A DNA stretch of 64,000 nucleotides. It comes from Paenibacillus sp. J45TS6. Its GTDB lineage: Bacteria > Bacillota > Bacilli > Paenibacillales > Paenibacillaceae. Location: assembly GCF_018403285.1 (NCBI RefSeq), contig NZ_BOSJ01000004.1, forward strand, positions 310,001 through 374,000, read 5' to 3'. The notes below the pieces were generated by a model. It saw only the letters and a program-made list of their open reading frames with translations. It was not told the origin of the DNA and searched no databases. Below are positions 1 through 8,700 of this stretch, piece after piece (within the stretch, counting starts at the first letter, position 1; each line of letters opens with the position of its first letter). The position numbers and the translations under genes were made by a program.

Positions 1-321
1 CCTGCACTGAGAGATGCATCGAAGGGAATGGGCTATAGCAGACTTCAAAGTTTATTTCAGATCGAGCTGCCTTTGGCGGTTCCGTACATTATGTCAGGTA
101 TTAGAATAACGACAGTCTATATCATTAGTTGGACTACTCTCGCTGGACTTATTGGAGCTGGTGGACTCGGACAGTTAATTATGTCGGGACTTGGGGTAAA
201 CAAGACCGAACTTATTGTAGCAGGCGCACTTTCAGCTATTCTTTTTGCACTGCTTGCTGACTTGTTACTTGGAGCACTTGAGAAAGCAATTAGACCGAAC
301 CAAAATAGTGCAAAGGCGTAG
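1..321 (+). CDS. Osmoprotectant (OpuC/OpuB-like) ABC transporter permease, C-terminal part
   Basis: The reading frame is open from base 1, so the gene begins before the window and only about 106 C-terminal residues are seen. The first residues form the EAA loop of binding-protein-dependent permeases (an ALRDASKGMGYSR stretch followed by ELPLAVP), which contacts the ATPase. Two or three hydrophobic segments and a basic tail follow. The family imports glycine betaine, choline or related compounds. The next gene, 83 bases downstream, encodes a fused binding protein and permease with a very similar EAA loop, so the two are probably partners in one importer whose ATPase lies upstream. The substrate cannot be told from sequence. 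Whether the missing N-terminus carries another domain is unknown. Confidence 0.85.
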   Translation, partial: PALRDASKGMGYSRLQSLFQIELPLAVPYIMSGIRITTVYIISWTTLAGLIGAGGLGQLIMSGLGVNKTELIVAGALSAILFALLADLLLGALEKAIRPNQNSAKA

Positions 322-404
322 GTTTCCTAATTGTCTGAAGAAATCATATGAGATATAAAAGATCAAGTCTCATAAGCTACTAAGGAAAGAGGGAGATCGT
401 ACAA

Positions 405-2003
405 ATGAGAGTTACTAAACAAAAATCGTTGAAAGTCACGCGCACACTGGTTCTATTTATGCTCATTCTGTCCATTTTTTCAGTAAGCTTGCCTGGTAAG
501 GCAGAAGCTGCTGACCGGGTGAGAATAGGTACACAAACCTTTACAGAAACCAAAGTGCTTGCTGAGATATATAAGGCATTAATTGAAGATCGTACGGATT
601 TAAGTGTTGATGTAACGACAGATCTAGCTTCTTCCAGTCTGCTGCTAAGGTCACTTAGCAAAGGCGAAATGGATATGGGAAGTTTATATTCAGGAGAAAT
701 TTTTAACGGTTATTTTGAAGTTGAGGATACAAGGGATCGAGATGAAGTACTCCGTCAGGCTCAGGAAGGTTTTGATAAGCTATGGAATCTGAAATGGTAT
801 GATTCGCTTGGCTTCGAGAATACGTATACATTGGCGGTAAAACAAGAAGTTGCAGATGAGTACGGTCTTAGCAAGATGTCTGATTTAAAAGAACATGCAG
901 GAGTTATGAGAATTGGAGTGGATACGACTTGGCTTGAACGTCCGACTGATGGATATCCGGCATTCACAAAAGAGTACGGTTTTACTTTTGCTCAGACTTC
1001 TCCTATGGAAATTTCACTCGTATACTCCGCAGTTGCTGATAACATTGTAGATGTTGTTCTAGCATATACTACAGATCCAGGACTTAAAGAATTTAACCTT
1101 GTGACCCTTGAGGATGATAAACAATTCTTCCCTCCATTTGATGCTTCAACGGTGGTTCGTAAAGAGCTGATTGAAGAGCATCCTGAACTGGATGAAATAC
1201 TTTCTTCTCTTGTGGGAACGATTGATGCAGATACGATGACAGAGCTAAGTTATCAAGTCGATGTAGAAAAAATGGAACCGCGGACCGTCGCGATGAAGTA
1301 TTTGGTCGAGCTTGGATTACTTGATGAATCAAAACTTCCTGCATCAGCGATGCATCCAGATGCGAATTCATTCATGAAATTTTATTATTACGTTACTGAA
1401 AATGCATCTTACTTATTACATTTAACATGGGTACATATTTTAATGGTGCTTTGCGGGTTGGGACTTGCTTTAGTTATTGGGATTCCGCTTGGTATTCTTA
1501 GTGCTCGTTATGAAAAAACAGGTAGAGTCATCATGTTCTTTACAAACATTATTCAAGTACTTCCAAGTATGGCTCTGCTCGTTCTACTCATGGTTATGTT
1601 CGGTCTCGGATTCAAAAGTGTCGTTATTGGCTTATTCCTTTACTCTTTAAATCCTGTCGTGCGTAATACTTATGTTGGCTTGAAGGAAGTAAGTCCTGGA
1701 CTTCAGGATGCAGGAAAAGGGATGGGAATGAGCAGGTTCCAACTGCTGTGGAAAGTGGAAATGCCGTTATCCATTCCCTTCCTCATGGCAGGTTTACGTG
1801 TTGCTGCGGTCATTGCAATTGGTGTGGCTGCACTCGCACCGATTATCGGGGGCGATGGACTTGGCCGTGAAATCTATGCGGGTCTTAATCAGCGGCATAA
1901 TATTAAAATATTAGCCGGGGCCATCCCTGCTGCTTTACTTGCCATTCTGGCTGATATCTTCCTTGGAAGACTGGCAGAACGATTTAAAATAGCAAAACGG
2001 TAA
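405..2003 (+). CDS. Osmoprotectant ABC transporter, substrate-binding domain fused to permease
   Basis: This 532-residue protein starts at an ATG preceded by GAGGGAG. Residues 1-36 look like a signal peptide ending AEAADR. Residues of about 37-310 match OpuAC/OsmX-type binding domains (IGTQTFTETKVLAEIYK near the start). Residues 325-532 form a permease domain with about five membrane segments and an EAA loop near residue 432 (LQDAGKGMGMSRFQLLW). The fusion order is binding domain first, permease second; well-known fusions such as OpuABC and EgtU carry the binding domain last. It probably works with the permease gene just upstream. A strong hairpin terminator follows the stop codon, so this ends the operon. 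Compatible-solute import is inferred from the family. Confidence 0.85.
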   Translation: MRVTKQKSLKVTRTLVLFMLILSIFSVSLPGKAEAADRVRIGTQTFTETKVLAEIYKALIEDRTDLSVDVTTDLASSSLLLRSLSKGEMDMGSLYSGEIFNGYFEVEDTRDRDEVLRQAQEGFDKLWNLKWYDSLGFENTYTLAVKQEVADEYGLSKMSDLKEHAGVMRIGVDTTWLERPTDGYPAFTKEYGFTFAQTSPMEISLVYSAVADNIVDVVLAYTTDPGLKEFNLVTLEDDKQFFPPFDASTVVRKELIEEHPELDEILSSLVGTIDADTMTELSYQVDVEKMEPRTVAMKYLVELGLLDESKLPASAMHPDANSFMKFYYYVTENASYLLHLTWVHILMVLCGLGLALVIGIPLGILSARYEKTGRVIMFFTNIIQVLPSMALLVLLMVMFGLGFKSVVIGLFLYSLNPVVRNTYVGLKEVSPGLQDAGKGMGMSRFQLLWKVEMPLSIPFLMAGLRVAAVIAIGVAALAPIIGGDGLGREIYAGLNQRHNIKILAGAIPAALLAILADIFLGRLAERFKIAKR

Positions 2004-2007
2004 AAGG

Positions 2008-2039
2008 AAACAGTCTGGACTTCGGTTCGGACTGTTTTT
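2008..2039 (+). terminator. Rho-independent terminator of the opu-like operon
   Basis: A 13-bp stem (AAACAGTCTGGAC against GTTCGGACTGTTT, with G-U wobbles) closes a TTCG tetraloop and runs straight into TTTTT. It begins five bases after the stop codon of the fused permease. Confidence 0.9.
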
Positions 2040-2091
2040 CTTCCATTTGGCCGATAATGCAGGAGAGTGACTAGTTATTTTGTTTTGTTTT

Positions 2092-2119
2092 TTGAAGCAG
2101 AGTTCCCATGTGTTATCAT
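2092..2119 (+). promoter_or_regulatory. Possible promoter of polA
   Basis: TTGAAG (2092-2097) and TATCAT (2114-2119) are separated by 16 bases and lie about 30 bases before the polA start. The match to the vegetative consensus is moderate and is the only candidate seen between the upstream terminator and polA. Confidence 0.35.
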
Positions 2120-2151
2120 ATAGGGAGAAGTGAAACAAGAGAGGTGTATCT

Positions 2152-4809
2152 ATGGAAAAGTTTATTTTGATTGATGGAAATAGTATTATTTATCGAGCCT
2201 TTTTTGCCATGCCCCCGCTGACGAATTCGAGCGGATTACATACAAACGCGGTGTACGGATTTACGACCATGCTTCTTCGGTTGCTGGAAGAACACAAGCC
2301 GACACATATGATGGTGGCTTTTGATGCAGGGAAAGTAACGTTCCGCCATGAAGGTTATGAAGAATATAAGGGCGGACGCCAAAAAACACCGCCTGAATTA
2401 TCGGAACAATTCCCTGTACTGAAAGAATTGCTTACCGCATTCGGTATTGCTCAGTTTGAACTATCTGGATATGAAGCCGACGATATCATTGGAACTCTCA
2501 CAAAACGTGCCGATGAAGCGGGCCGCGAAGTCCTTGTGGTTACGGGTGACAAGGATATGTTACAGCTGGCATCTGAGAACGTAAATATTGCATTGACTCG
2601 TAAAGGCGTATCTGAAATTGAAAATTACGGTCCAAAAGAAATTGAAGAACGCTACGGTCTTTCTCCGCTGCAAATTATTGATCTTAAAGGACTGATGGGC
2701 GATCCTTCTGATAATATCCCTGGTGTTCCTGGAGTGGGAGAAAAAACAGCACTGAAGTTGCTTCATCAGTTTGGATCAGTTGAAGAGGTATTAAGCAATA
2801 CCTCGGAACTAAAAGGGAAGATGAAAGAGAAAATAGAGACTCATGCAGAAGATGCACGGCTCAGTAAGCGGCTGGCTACTATTTACCGAGAAGTACCGCT
2901 TGAGAAAACTTGGGATGACATGGTATTTGGCGGTATTCAGGAAGAGTCTGCTGCTCCCGCACTCGCGAAGCTGGAATTTAAATCATTGTTAGAGCGACTT
3001 GCCTTTACTGTTAAACAGGCAGATGCGGATGAGAATACACCGGAAGAAGAAGAGATTGAGACCGTTATTGTAACGGAAGAGAACATAGCAGACTTGCTGC
3101 CGCTACTTCCTCGTATCAAGATCGTTCATGTTGAATCACGAGGGGATAACCCTCATCATGCTGCTTTGATTGGGATTGTACTGACGGATCGTGAAAAATA
3201 TTATTTTATTTCTCCAGAGATGCTCTCTACGGAAGCATGCGCAGGGGTAAGAGAGTGGTTAAGCAACCCAGATTATCCGAAACAGGGGTATGATTTGCAC
3301 AGGGTAGACCTTGTACTGCATGCGAACGGGCTGCCATTTGCGGGTGCTGATTTTGATGTGCATCTTGCAGGTTATCTGCTTGATCCAACAGATTCAAACC
3401 AGACGTTATGGGGAGTTGCATCGAAGTATGGTCTGGCTCGTCTACAGTCAGATGATGAAGTGTTCGGTAAAGGGGCTAAATATAAACTTCCAGAAGAGAA
3501 GATTGTTTGTGAATATTTATGCCGCAAAGCAGAAACGATCTCCCGTCTGATTTCTTTACAGCAGAAGGATTTAGAAGAGACAGGAATGCATGAACTTTTC
3601 TATGATCTTGAAATGCCTTTGTCACGCATACTTGCTGACATGGAGAAGCAAGGAATCAAAGCGAATGTAGACGAACTTAAAGCGCTTGGATCTGAATTTG
3701 AACAGACGATATCTTCGTTAGTTGCGAAAATTTATGAGATTGCCGGAACTGAATTTAATCTGAACTCTCCAAAACAACTAGGTGAAATTCTTTTTGATAG
3801 ATTGGGATTACCGGTTATTAAGAAAACAAAGACAGGTTATTCAACAGATGCAGAAGTACTGGAGAAGCTCGCTCCGTATCATGAAATTGTTCAGCACATC
3901 TTAGAGTACCGCTCGATTGCGAAGCTGCAATCGACGTATGTAGAAGGGTTACTGAAAGAAATTTCGGATAAAACAGGGAAAGTGCATACGTACTATCGTC
4001 AAACGATTGCTGCCACAGGCAGACTCAGCAGTCAGTTTCCGAACCTGCAGAACATTCCGATTCGTCTCGAAGAAGGACGTAAGATCCGTAAAGTGTTTGT
4101 TCCTTCCGAAGAAAATTGGTACATTCTCGCTGCCGATTATTCACAGATCGAACTTCGTGTGCTTGCTCACATCTCGGATGACGATAATCTAAAAGAAGCT
4201 TTTGTACATGATATGGATATTCATACAAAAACGGCAATGGATGTATTTGGAGTAGAGGAATCAGCGGTAGACAGCAATATGCGGAGATCAGCAAAAGCTG
4301 TTAACTTCGGAATCGTATATGGAATTAGCGATTACGGTCTGTCTCAGAACTTGAACATTACAAGAAAAGAAGCATCACAGTTTATTGAGCAGTATTTTGA
4401 AGTGTTCAAAGGTGTTCGTAAATTCATGGACGATATCGTGAAACAGGCCAAACAAGATGGGTATGTAACTACACTTCTTGGACGCCGCCGTTATTTACCA
4501 GAAATTAATGCAAGCAACTTTAATCTTCGTTCTTTTGCAGAACGTACAGCGATGAATACACCGATTCAAGGAACCGCTGCTGACATTATCAAGCTGGCTA
4601 TGGTGCACATGGATGCAGCACTTACGGAGAAAAAACTGAAAAGCCGTATGCTGTTGCAGGTACACGATGAATTGGTATTTGAAGTGCCGGAAGAGGAATT
4701 AGAAACAATGAAGGAATTAGTGCCTGAAGTGATGGGGAAAGCTTTGGAATTAGCCGTTCCGCTGAAAGCAGAAGTCAGCTTCGGCAGAAACTGGTATGAG
4801 GCCAAGTAA
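2152..4809 (+). CDS. polA: DNA polymerase I
   Basis: This 885-residue family A polymerase fills gaps and removes RNA primers in replication and repair. Residues 1 to about 290 are the 5' nuclease domain (YRAFFAMPP, VAFDAGKVTFRH, VTGDKDMLQL). Residues of about 300-465 occupy the 3'-5' exonuclease position but lack the usual acidic DxE signature, as in Bacillus PolA, so proofreading is probably absent. The polymerase domain holds motif A (DYSQIELR near residue 662), motif B (RRSAKAVNFGIVYG near 711) and motif C (VHDELV near 837). Length is normal for Bacillales. The start ATG follows AGAGAGGTG. The order polA-mutM-ytaF-coaE is conserved in Bacillus and Paenibacillus. Confidence 0.97.
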   Translation: MEKFILIDGNSIIYRAFFAMPPLTNSSGLHTNAVYGFTTMLLRLLEEHKPTHMMVAFDAGKVTFRHEGYEEYKGGRQKTPPELSEQFPVLKELLTAFGIAQFELSGYEADDIIGTLTKRADEAGREVLVVTGDKDMLQLASENVNIALTRKGVSEIENYGPKEIEERYGLSPLQIIDLKGLMGDPSDNIPGVPGVGEKTALKLLHQFGSVEEVLSNTSELKGKMKEKIETHAEDARLSKRLATIYREVPLEKTWDDMVFGGIQEESAAPALAKLEFKSLLERLAFTVKQADADENTPEEEEIETVIVTEENIADLLPLLPRIKIVHVESRGDNPHHAALIGIVLTDREKYYFISPEMLSTEACAGVREWLSNPDYPKQGYDLHRVDLVLHANGLPFAGADFDVHLAGYLLDPTDSNQTLWGVASKYGLARLQSDDEVFGKGAKYKLPEEKIVCEYLCRKAETISRLISLQQKDLEETGMHELFYDLEMPLSRILADMEKQGIKANVDELKALGSEFEQTISSLVAKIYEIAGTEFNLNSPKQLGEILFDRLGLPVIKKTKTGYSTDAEVLEKLAPYHEIVQHILEYRSIAKLQSTYVEGLLKEISDKTGKVHTYYRQTIAATGRLSSQFPNLQNIPIRLEEGRKIRKVFVPSEENWYILAADYSQIELRVLAHISDDDNLKEAFVHDMDIHTKTAMDVFGVEESAVDSNMRRSAKAVNFGIVYGISDYGLSQNLNITRKEASQFIEQYFEVFKGVRKFMDDIVKQAKQDGYVTTLLGRRRYLPEINASNFNLRSFAERTAMNTPIQGTAADIIKLAMVHMDAALTEKKLKSRMLLQVHDELVFEVPEEELETMKELVPEVMGKALELAVPLKAEVSFGRNWYEAK

Positions 4810-4874
4810 ATCCGAGTCAAAGGGTATAAGATTGCCTCAAAATCCGCTATAATGGAGGATGAGGTGAAGACATC

Positions 4875-5705
4875 ATGCCGGAACTTCCGGAAGTAGAAAC
4901 AGTCAAAAGAACATTAAATTCGTTAATCGTAGGAAAATATATAGATCGTGTTACCGTTCATTTACCGCGAATCATTCAGCGGCCAGATGATATTGATGCA
5001 TTTGCTATGGAACTTGTCGGACATACCATTCAAGGTGTGGAGCGAAGAGGTAAATTTTTGAGAATTATACTGGATGGACTTGTACTTGTCTCCCATCTCC
5101 GGATGGAAGGACGTTATGGTTTATATCCTGAAGATGAGCCTTTGGAGAAACACACTCATGTTGTATTTCATTTCTCTGATGGAACAGAGCTTCGTTACAA
5201 GGACGTAAGACAGTTTGGAACCATGCATTTGTTCCGCACGGGGGAAGACCTTACGAACAAACCGCTGATGAAGCTTGGGCTTGAGCCGCTAGACGAATCT
5301 TTTACACTGGAAGCTTTTCGTAAAGCAATTGGGAAACGATCAACCAAAATCAAGGTTGCGCTTCTTAATCAGGAATATGTCGTAGGGATCGGGAATATTT
5401 ATGTTGATGAGTCGCTTTTTAAGGCAGGGATTCATCCAGAACAACCCGCGAATACGCTCACTGACGAGCAGTTTGAACTGCTTCATCAGTCTATCATTGA
5501 TACACTCCTTGAAGCGGTACAAGCCGGCGGATCTACCATTAAATCTTATGTCAATGGCCAAGGTGAAGTGGGCATGTTTCAGCATCAGTTCAAAATATAT
5601 GGCCGTCAAAATCAGCCTTGTGAACATTGTGGAACAATGATTGTCAAGACCGTGGTAGGTGGACGCGGTACCCATACCTGCCCAAGATGTCAGGTGTTGG
5701 TGTAA
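4875..5705 (+). CDS. mutM: Formamidopyrimidine-DNA glycosylase (MutM/Fpg)
   Basis: This 276-residue base-excision repair enzyme removes 8-oxoguanine and formamidopyrimidines and cuts the abasic site. The N-terminus MPELPEVETVKR supplies the catalytic Pro2 and Glu3. A conserved lysine lies in RRGKFLR, and GIGNIYVDE is the helix-two-turn-helix signature. The C-terminal zinc finger has four cysteines in two CxxC pairs beginning at residue 249 (CEHC ... CPRC). Fpg requires Pro2 at the processed N-terminus, which fixes the start. It lies 65 bases after polA, preceded by GAGGATGAGGTGA, and is probably co-transcribed with it, linking lesion removal and gap filling. Confidence 0.97.
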   Translation: MPELPEVETVKRTLNSLIVGKYIDRVTVHLPRIIQRPDDIDAFAMELVGHTIQGVERRGKFLRIILDGLVLVSHLRMEGRYGLYPEDEPLEKHTHVVFHFSDGTELRYKDVRQFGTMHLFRTGEDLTNKPLMKLGLEPLDESFTLEAFRKAIGKRSTKIKVALLNQEYVVGIGNIYVDESLFKAGIHPEQPANTLTDEQFELLHQSIIDTLLEAVQAGGSTIKSYVNGQGEVGMFQHQFKIYGRQNQPCEHCGTMIVKTVVGGRGTHTCPRCQVLV

Positions 5706-5750
5706 CGAATTTAAATAAACAACCTTTAGGTAAGCGAGCCTTTATGAATA

Positions 5751-5867
5751 GGCACCCTTTTAACCCGGTTCCCATATACTGCTAGGGCAACGCAGTCTTA
5801 GGCATTAGCCTGCTTTCTGCTAATGAAGCAGCTTTGTGGCCTAGTTTTGGGAGGAATGAAGGGTGCC
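5751..5867 (+). promoter_or_regulatory. Possible structured leader that hides the ytaF ribosome binding site
   Basis: Nested pairings are visible in the mutM-ytaF gap: GGCACCCTT (5751-5759) with AAGGGTGCC (5859-5867, containing the GTG start), TCCCA (5770-5774) with TGGGA (5848-5852, part of the ribosome binding site), and CTAGG (5782-5786) with CCTAG (5840-5844). Two hairpins fit inside, AGGC-ATTA-GCCT (5800-5811) and CTGCTT.../GAAGCAG (5810-5831), although they share a base. The arrangement would block translation of ytaF when folded. I do not recognise a known riboswitch class. Confidence 0.4.
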
Positions 5868-6600
5868 TCATTCATTGACGTTATTTTTGCTTGCTTTTGC
5901 GCTTAGTCTGGATGGCTTTGGTATAGGCATTACATACGGCCTTCGCAAAATGAAAATTCCTTGGCTGTCGATCGTAATTATCTCTATCTGCTCTGGTCTT
6001 GTGATTGGAGTTTCGATGCAGCTTGGAGTTTTATTATCTGCTTTCGTATCTCCCGATGTAGCATCGTGGATCGGAGCAGGGATTCTCATTGCTATGGGAA
6101 CCTGGTCACTCATTCAGTCATTCAGGTCTAAATCTGCGGATTCAGAGACGGATCCTTGGAAGGAAAAAGCGAACTTATCTTCAGATACTACGCTTTTATC
6201 TCGGGAAACGGGAAAGCATAGTACTGCTGAGGGAGAATCGTCCGAATCGGAATCAAAAACAACCGTTTTTTTATTGGAGATTCAAAAGTTTGGTCTTGTG
6301 ATCCAAATATTAAAGAAACCGTCTGCTGCAGATATGGACGATTCAGGAAGTATTTCGGGATATGAAGCGATGTGGCTTGGGATTGCATTATCTTTAGATG
6401 CCTTTGGCGCTGGGCTGGGTGCTGCACTGCTTGGTTTACCACCTTTATTAACCTCAGTAATGATCGCTTTTTTCAGCGGTATGTTTCTCGTCTTTGGTTT
6501 AAAGGCAGGTTTTCGTTTTGCAAACTCAAGTTTTGTACAGTCTCTGACAGCCCTACCTGCCATTATGTTAATTATTATGGGAATATTGAAGCTGATTTAA
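5863..6600 (+). CDS. ytaF: Sporulation membrane protein YtaF (MntP-like)
   Basis: This 245-residue membrane protein belongs to the MntP/YtaF group. The N-terminal half has three hydrophobic helices starting with LFLLAFALSLDGFGIG; the second half repeats the pattern (MWLGIALSLDAFGAG), giving the internal duplication of the family. Between them is a long polar linker, residues about 90-150, followed at residues 157-168 by DMDDSGSISGYE, which fits the 12-residue EF-hand calcium loop at every liganding position. The start is GTG, preceded by GGGAGGAATGAAG. The gene sits in the conserved polA-mutM-ytaF-coaE block. The family is linked to sporulation and metal efflux; the transported ion is not known from sequence. 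Confidence 0.85.
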   Translation: MPHSLTLFLLAFALSLDGFGIGITYGLRKMKIPWLSIVIISICSGLVIGVSMQLGVLLSAFVSPDVASWIGAGILIAMGTWSLIQSFRSKSADSETDPWKEKANLSSDTTLLSRETGKHSTAEGESSESESKTTVFLLEIQKFGLVIQILKKPSAADMDDSGSISGYEAMWLGIALSLDAFGAGLGAALLGLPPLLTSVMIAFFSGMFLVFGLKAGFRFANSSFVQSLTALPAIMLIIMGILKLI

Positions 6601-6614
6601 TTTGAGGTGAATAC

Positions 6615-7211
6615 ATGAATATTGGATTAACAGGCGGAATTGCGTCAGGTAAAAGCAGTGTTTCCAAGCTTCTTGTAAGCCTTGGAGCGATTTTAATTGA
6701 TGCAGATCAGATCGCTCGGGAAGTCATGCTTCCCGGGCACCCTGTGCTTGCTGCTGTCGCAAAACATTTCGGACAAGTTGTTCTGCTAGAAGATGGATCA
6801 CTGAACCGTAAGAAGCTCGGTGAGCTTGTTTTTAATCATCCAGATCAGCTTCAAGCATTAAATCAAATTACCCATCCTGCCATTCGTCAGGAGATGAGAG
6901 ACCGTAAGCATAAATTCGAAGAACAGTTCCCAGACCGTCTTGTTGTTGCTGATATCCCTCTTCTCTATGAGTCAGGACTTGAAGATGGGTATGAACAGAT
7001 CATGTTGGTATATGTACCGAGGGAAGTTCAATTAGAGCGGTTAATGAAGAGAGATGGATTGGACAAGGATCAGGCGATCCTTCGCCTGAAAGCACAGATG
7101 GATATAGAAGAGAAGAAACAAAAAGCAGATATTATTATAGATAACAGCGGGGATTTTGAAGAAACGAAGAAGCAAATTTTGGCCTTTTGGCGTGACACGG
7201 GTCTATCATGA
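6615..7211 (+). CDS. coaE: Dephospho-CoA kinase
   Basis: This 198-residue cytoplasmic kinase phosphorylates the 3' hydroxyl of dephospho-CoA, the last step of coenzyme A synthesis. The P-loop GGIASGKSS lies at residues 6-14, followed by the substrate region LIDADQIAREV and the conserved VADIPLLYESGLE segment. Length is typical. The start ATG follows TTGAGGTGA, only 14 bases after ytaF. The last codons overlap the next gene by four bases (ATGA), so coaE and the transglycosylase gene are translationally coupled. Confidence 0.97.
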   Translation: MNIGLTGGIASGKSSVSKLLVSLGAILIDADQIAREVMLPGHPVLAAVAKHFGQVVLLEDGSLNRKKLGELVFNHPDQLQALNQITHPAIRQEMRDRKHKFEEQFPDRLVVADIPLLYESGLEDGYEQIMLVYVPREVQLERLMKRDGLDKDQAILRLKAQMDIEEKKQKADIIIDNSGDFEETKKQILAFWRDTGLS

Positions 7212-7771
7212 GATGGCTTCGTAAAAAAAGAGTACTGCTTGTTATACTTGTTTCCTTTTTATTTCTTCTATTTTTTAATACCAATTGGATGTCTTGGTTT
7301 TATCCGATTCATTATAAAGATGAGATTCGTACCCAAGCAGAAGCTTATGATGTGGACCCATTCCTCGTAGCCTCTATTATTCGAGTGGAGTCCAATTATA
7401 AACTGAGCCGCGAATCGAAAAAAGGCGCTATCGGTTTAATGCAACTGATGCCTGACACAGCGAACTGGGTGTTGGAGAAAAAACAGAAAAAGAACGTAAC
7501 GATGGATGAACTGAAACATGAACCTGAGGCGAATATAGAAATTGGTACATGGTATCTTGATTACTTATCCGATCATTTTGATGGCAATCCAATAGCAGCG
7601 ATCGCCGCTTATAACGCAGGACAAGGGAATGTAGGCAGTTGGATTAAGAAGGGCTTATGGGATGGGAAACTCGATACCATTAATGAAATTCCGGTAGGAG
7701 AGACCCGGCATTATGTACAGCGGGTTATTTATTATTATAATCAGTATAAAGATATCTATAAGGAGTTTTGA
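7208..7771 (+). CDS. Lytic transglycosylase, membrane-anchored (SLT family)
   Basis: This 187-residue protein begins with a short basic stretch and one membrane segment (residues 8-25), then a compact SLT domain. The catalytic glutamate is probably Glu61 in SIIRVESNY, followed by the family signature GAIGLMQLMPDTA and the AIAAYNAGQGNV motif. It would cleave peptidoglycan between MurNAc and GlcNAc on the outer face of the membrane. It overlaps coaE by four bases. A homologue occupies the same position in other Bacillales. A bidirectional hairpin follows. Confidence 0.93.
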   Translation: MRWLRKKRVLLVILVSFLFLLFFNTNWMSWFYPIHYKDEIRTQAEAYDVDPFLVASIIRVESNYKLSRESKKGAIGLMQLMPDTANWVLEKKQKKNVTMDELKHEPEANIEIGTWYLDYLSDHFDGNPIAAIAAYNAGQGNVGSWIKKGLWDGKLDTINEIPVGETRHYVQRVIYYYNQYKDIYKEF

Positions 7772-7804
7772 TTCTTATTATCTTTTAGATTAAAATACGA
7801 ATAA

Positions 7805-7850
7805 GTGCTGGACAGGCCAGCCTGATGGCTAACCTGTCCAGCACTTTATA
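7805..7850. terminator. Bidirectional terminator between convergent genes
   Basis: A perfect 12-bp stem GTGCTGGACAGG/CCTGTCCAGCAC surrounds a 16-base loop. It lies between the transglycosylase (plus) and SASP (minus) genes, with TTTATAATTA on one side and an A-rich flank on the other, so it can serve both strands. Confidence 0.85.
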
Positions 7851-7858
7851 ATTACTTA

Positions 7859-8083
7859 TTATTGAAATTGACCAGCGAGTTGTTGTTCACCGATCGTTAC
7901 AAGACGTTTTGTAATGTAACCCCCGATAGAACCGTTCTCGTAGGAAGTCATGTTACCTTGGTATCCATCTTGTGGGATGCTGATACCTAGTTCTTGAGCG
8001 ATCTCATACTTCATTTGCTCAAGAGCACCAGATGCGTTTGCTACAACTAGTTGGTTTGAATTTCCGTTGTTACCTTGTGCCAT
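7859..8083 (-). CDS. Alpha/beta-type small acid-soluble spore protein
   Basis: This 74-residue SASP coats and protects spore DNA. It has the family blocks [20 protein letters not shown], the GPR protease site region (EIAQELG) and the second helix [12 protein letters not shown], within a short glutamine- and asparagine-rich frame. The start has a near-perfect ribosome binding site (AAGGAGGTGA) seven bases before ATG. It is transcribed away from nrdR and toward the transglycosylase; expression in the forespore is expected from the family. Which of the sspA-F paralogues it corresponds to cannot be decided. Confidence 0.96.
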   Translation of the reverse strand: MAQGNNGNSNQLVVANASGALEQMKYEIAQELGISIPQDGYQGNMTSYENGSIGGYITKRLVTIGEQQLAGQFQ

Positions 8084-8199
8084 TGCCTTTCACCTCCTTG
8101 CGAGTTGGTAAAAGTATTATGTCTCGGATATGTGATTTTCATTACACTTTTGAAAAGAAAAATAGTTGGAAAGTATATACAATAAGAGGAGTGATGTCC

Positions 8200-8667
8200 G
8201 TGAAGTGTCCGTATTGCGCGTACGAAGGTACGAAAGTACTGGATTCTCGGCCCGCTAATGAGAACAAGTCCATTCGCAGACGCCGCGAATGTGAACAATG
8301 TAACCGCAGGTTTACCACCTTTGAGACGATTGAGGAGACACCGCTGATCGTCATTAAAAAAGATGGAAGCAGAGAAGAGTTTAGCAGAGAAAAGCTGCTG
8401 AGAGGATTGATAAGGGCCTGTGAGAAACGTCCTGTATCTGTTGAACAGCTTGATCATATTGCTTCTGCCGTAGAGTCTTCTTTACGAAATACTGCTGTTG
8501 CTGAAGTAGAGAGCAGAGACATCGGAGAGCTTGTTATGGAACAGCTGTATCCCGTTGATGAAGTTGCTTATGTACGTTTCGCTTCAGTATATAGGCAGTT
8601 CAAAGATATTAATATGTTTATGAAAGAACTAAAAACGTTATTATCCAAGGAACCCTACGAAGAGTAA
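8200..8667 (+). CDS. nrdR: Transcriptional repressor NrdR
   Basis: This 155-residue repressor of ribonucleotide reductase genes has a zinc ribbon with Cys3, Cys6, Cys31 and Cys34 (MKCPYC ... RRRECEQC) followed by an ATP-cone domain ([22 protein letters not shown]). It senses ATP/dATP and binds NrdR boxes. I chose the GTG at 8200 because it gives the canonical MKCPxC N-terminus and sits eight bases after AGAGGAG. The frame is open further upstream, and GTG 8191 and ATG 8194 are possible but too close to that site. In the polA block of Bacillales this gene follows coaE. Confidence 0.95.
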   Translation: MKCPYCAYEGTKVLDSRPANENKSIRRRRECEQCNRRFTTFETIEETPLIVIKKDGSREEFSREKLLRGLIRACEKRPVSVEQLDHIASAVESSLRNTAVAEVESRDIGELVMEQLYPVDEVAYVRFASVYRQFKDINMFMKELKTLLSKEPYEE

Positions 8668-8700
8668 ACATACCTTTATCATAAAGGAGAATTCACTTTC

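Noticed and set aside
5741-5870. Known manganese or magnesium riboswitch before ytaF
   Set aside because: The conserved loop sequences of yybP-ykoY and M-box elements are not present; kept only as an unassigned structured leader.
8047-8457. 136-residue minus-strand frame between SASP and nrdR
   Set aside because: It overlaps nrdR and the SASP start on the wrong frame and is composed of unlikely residues.
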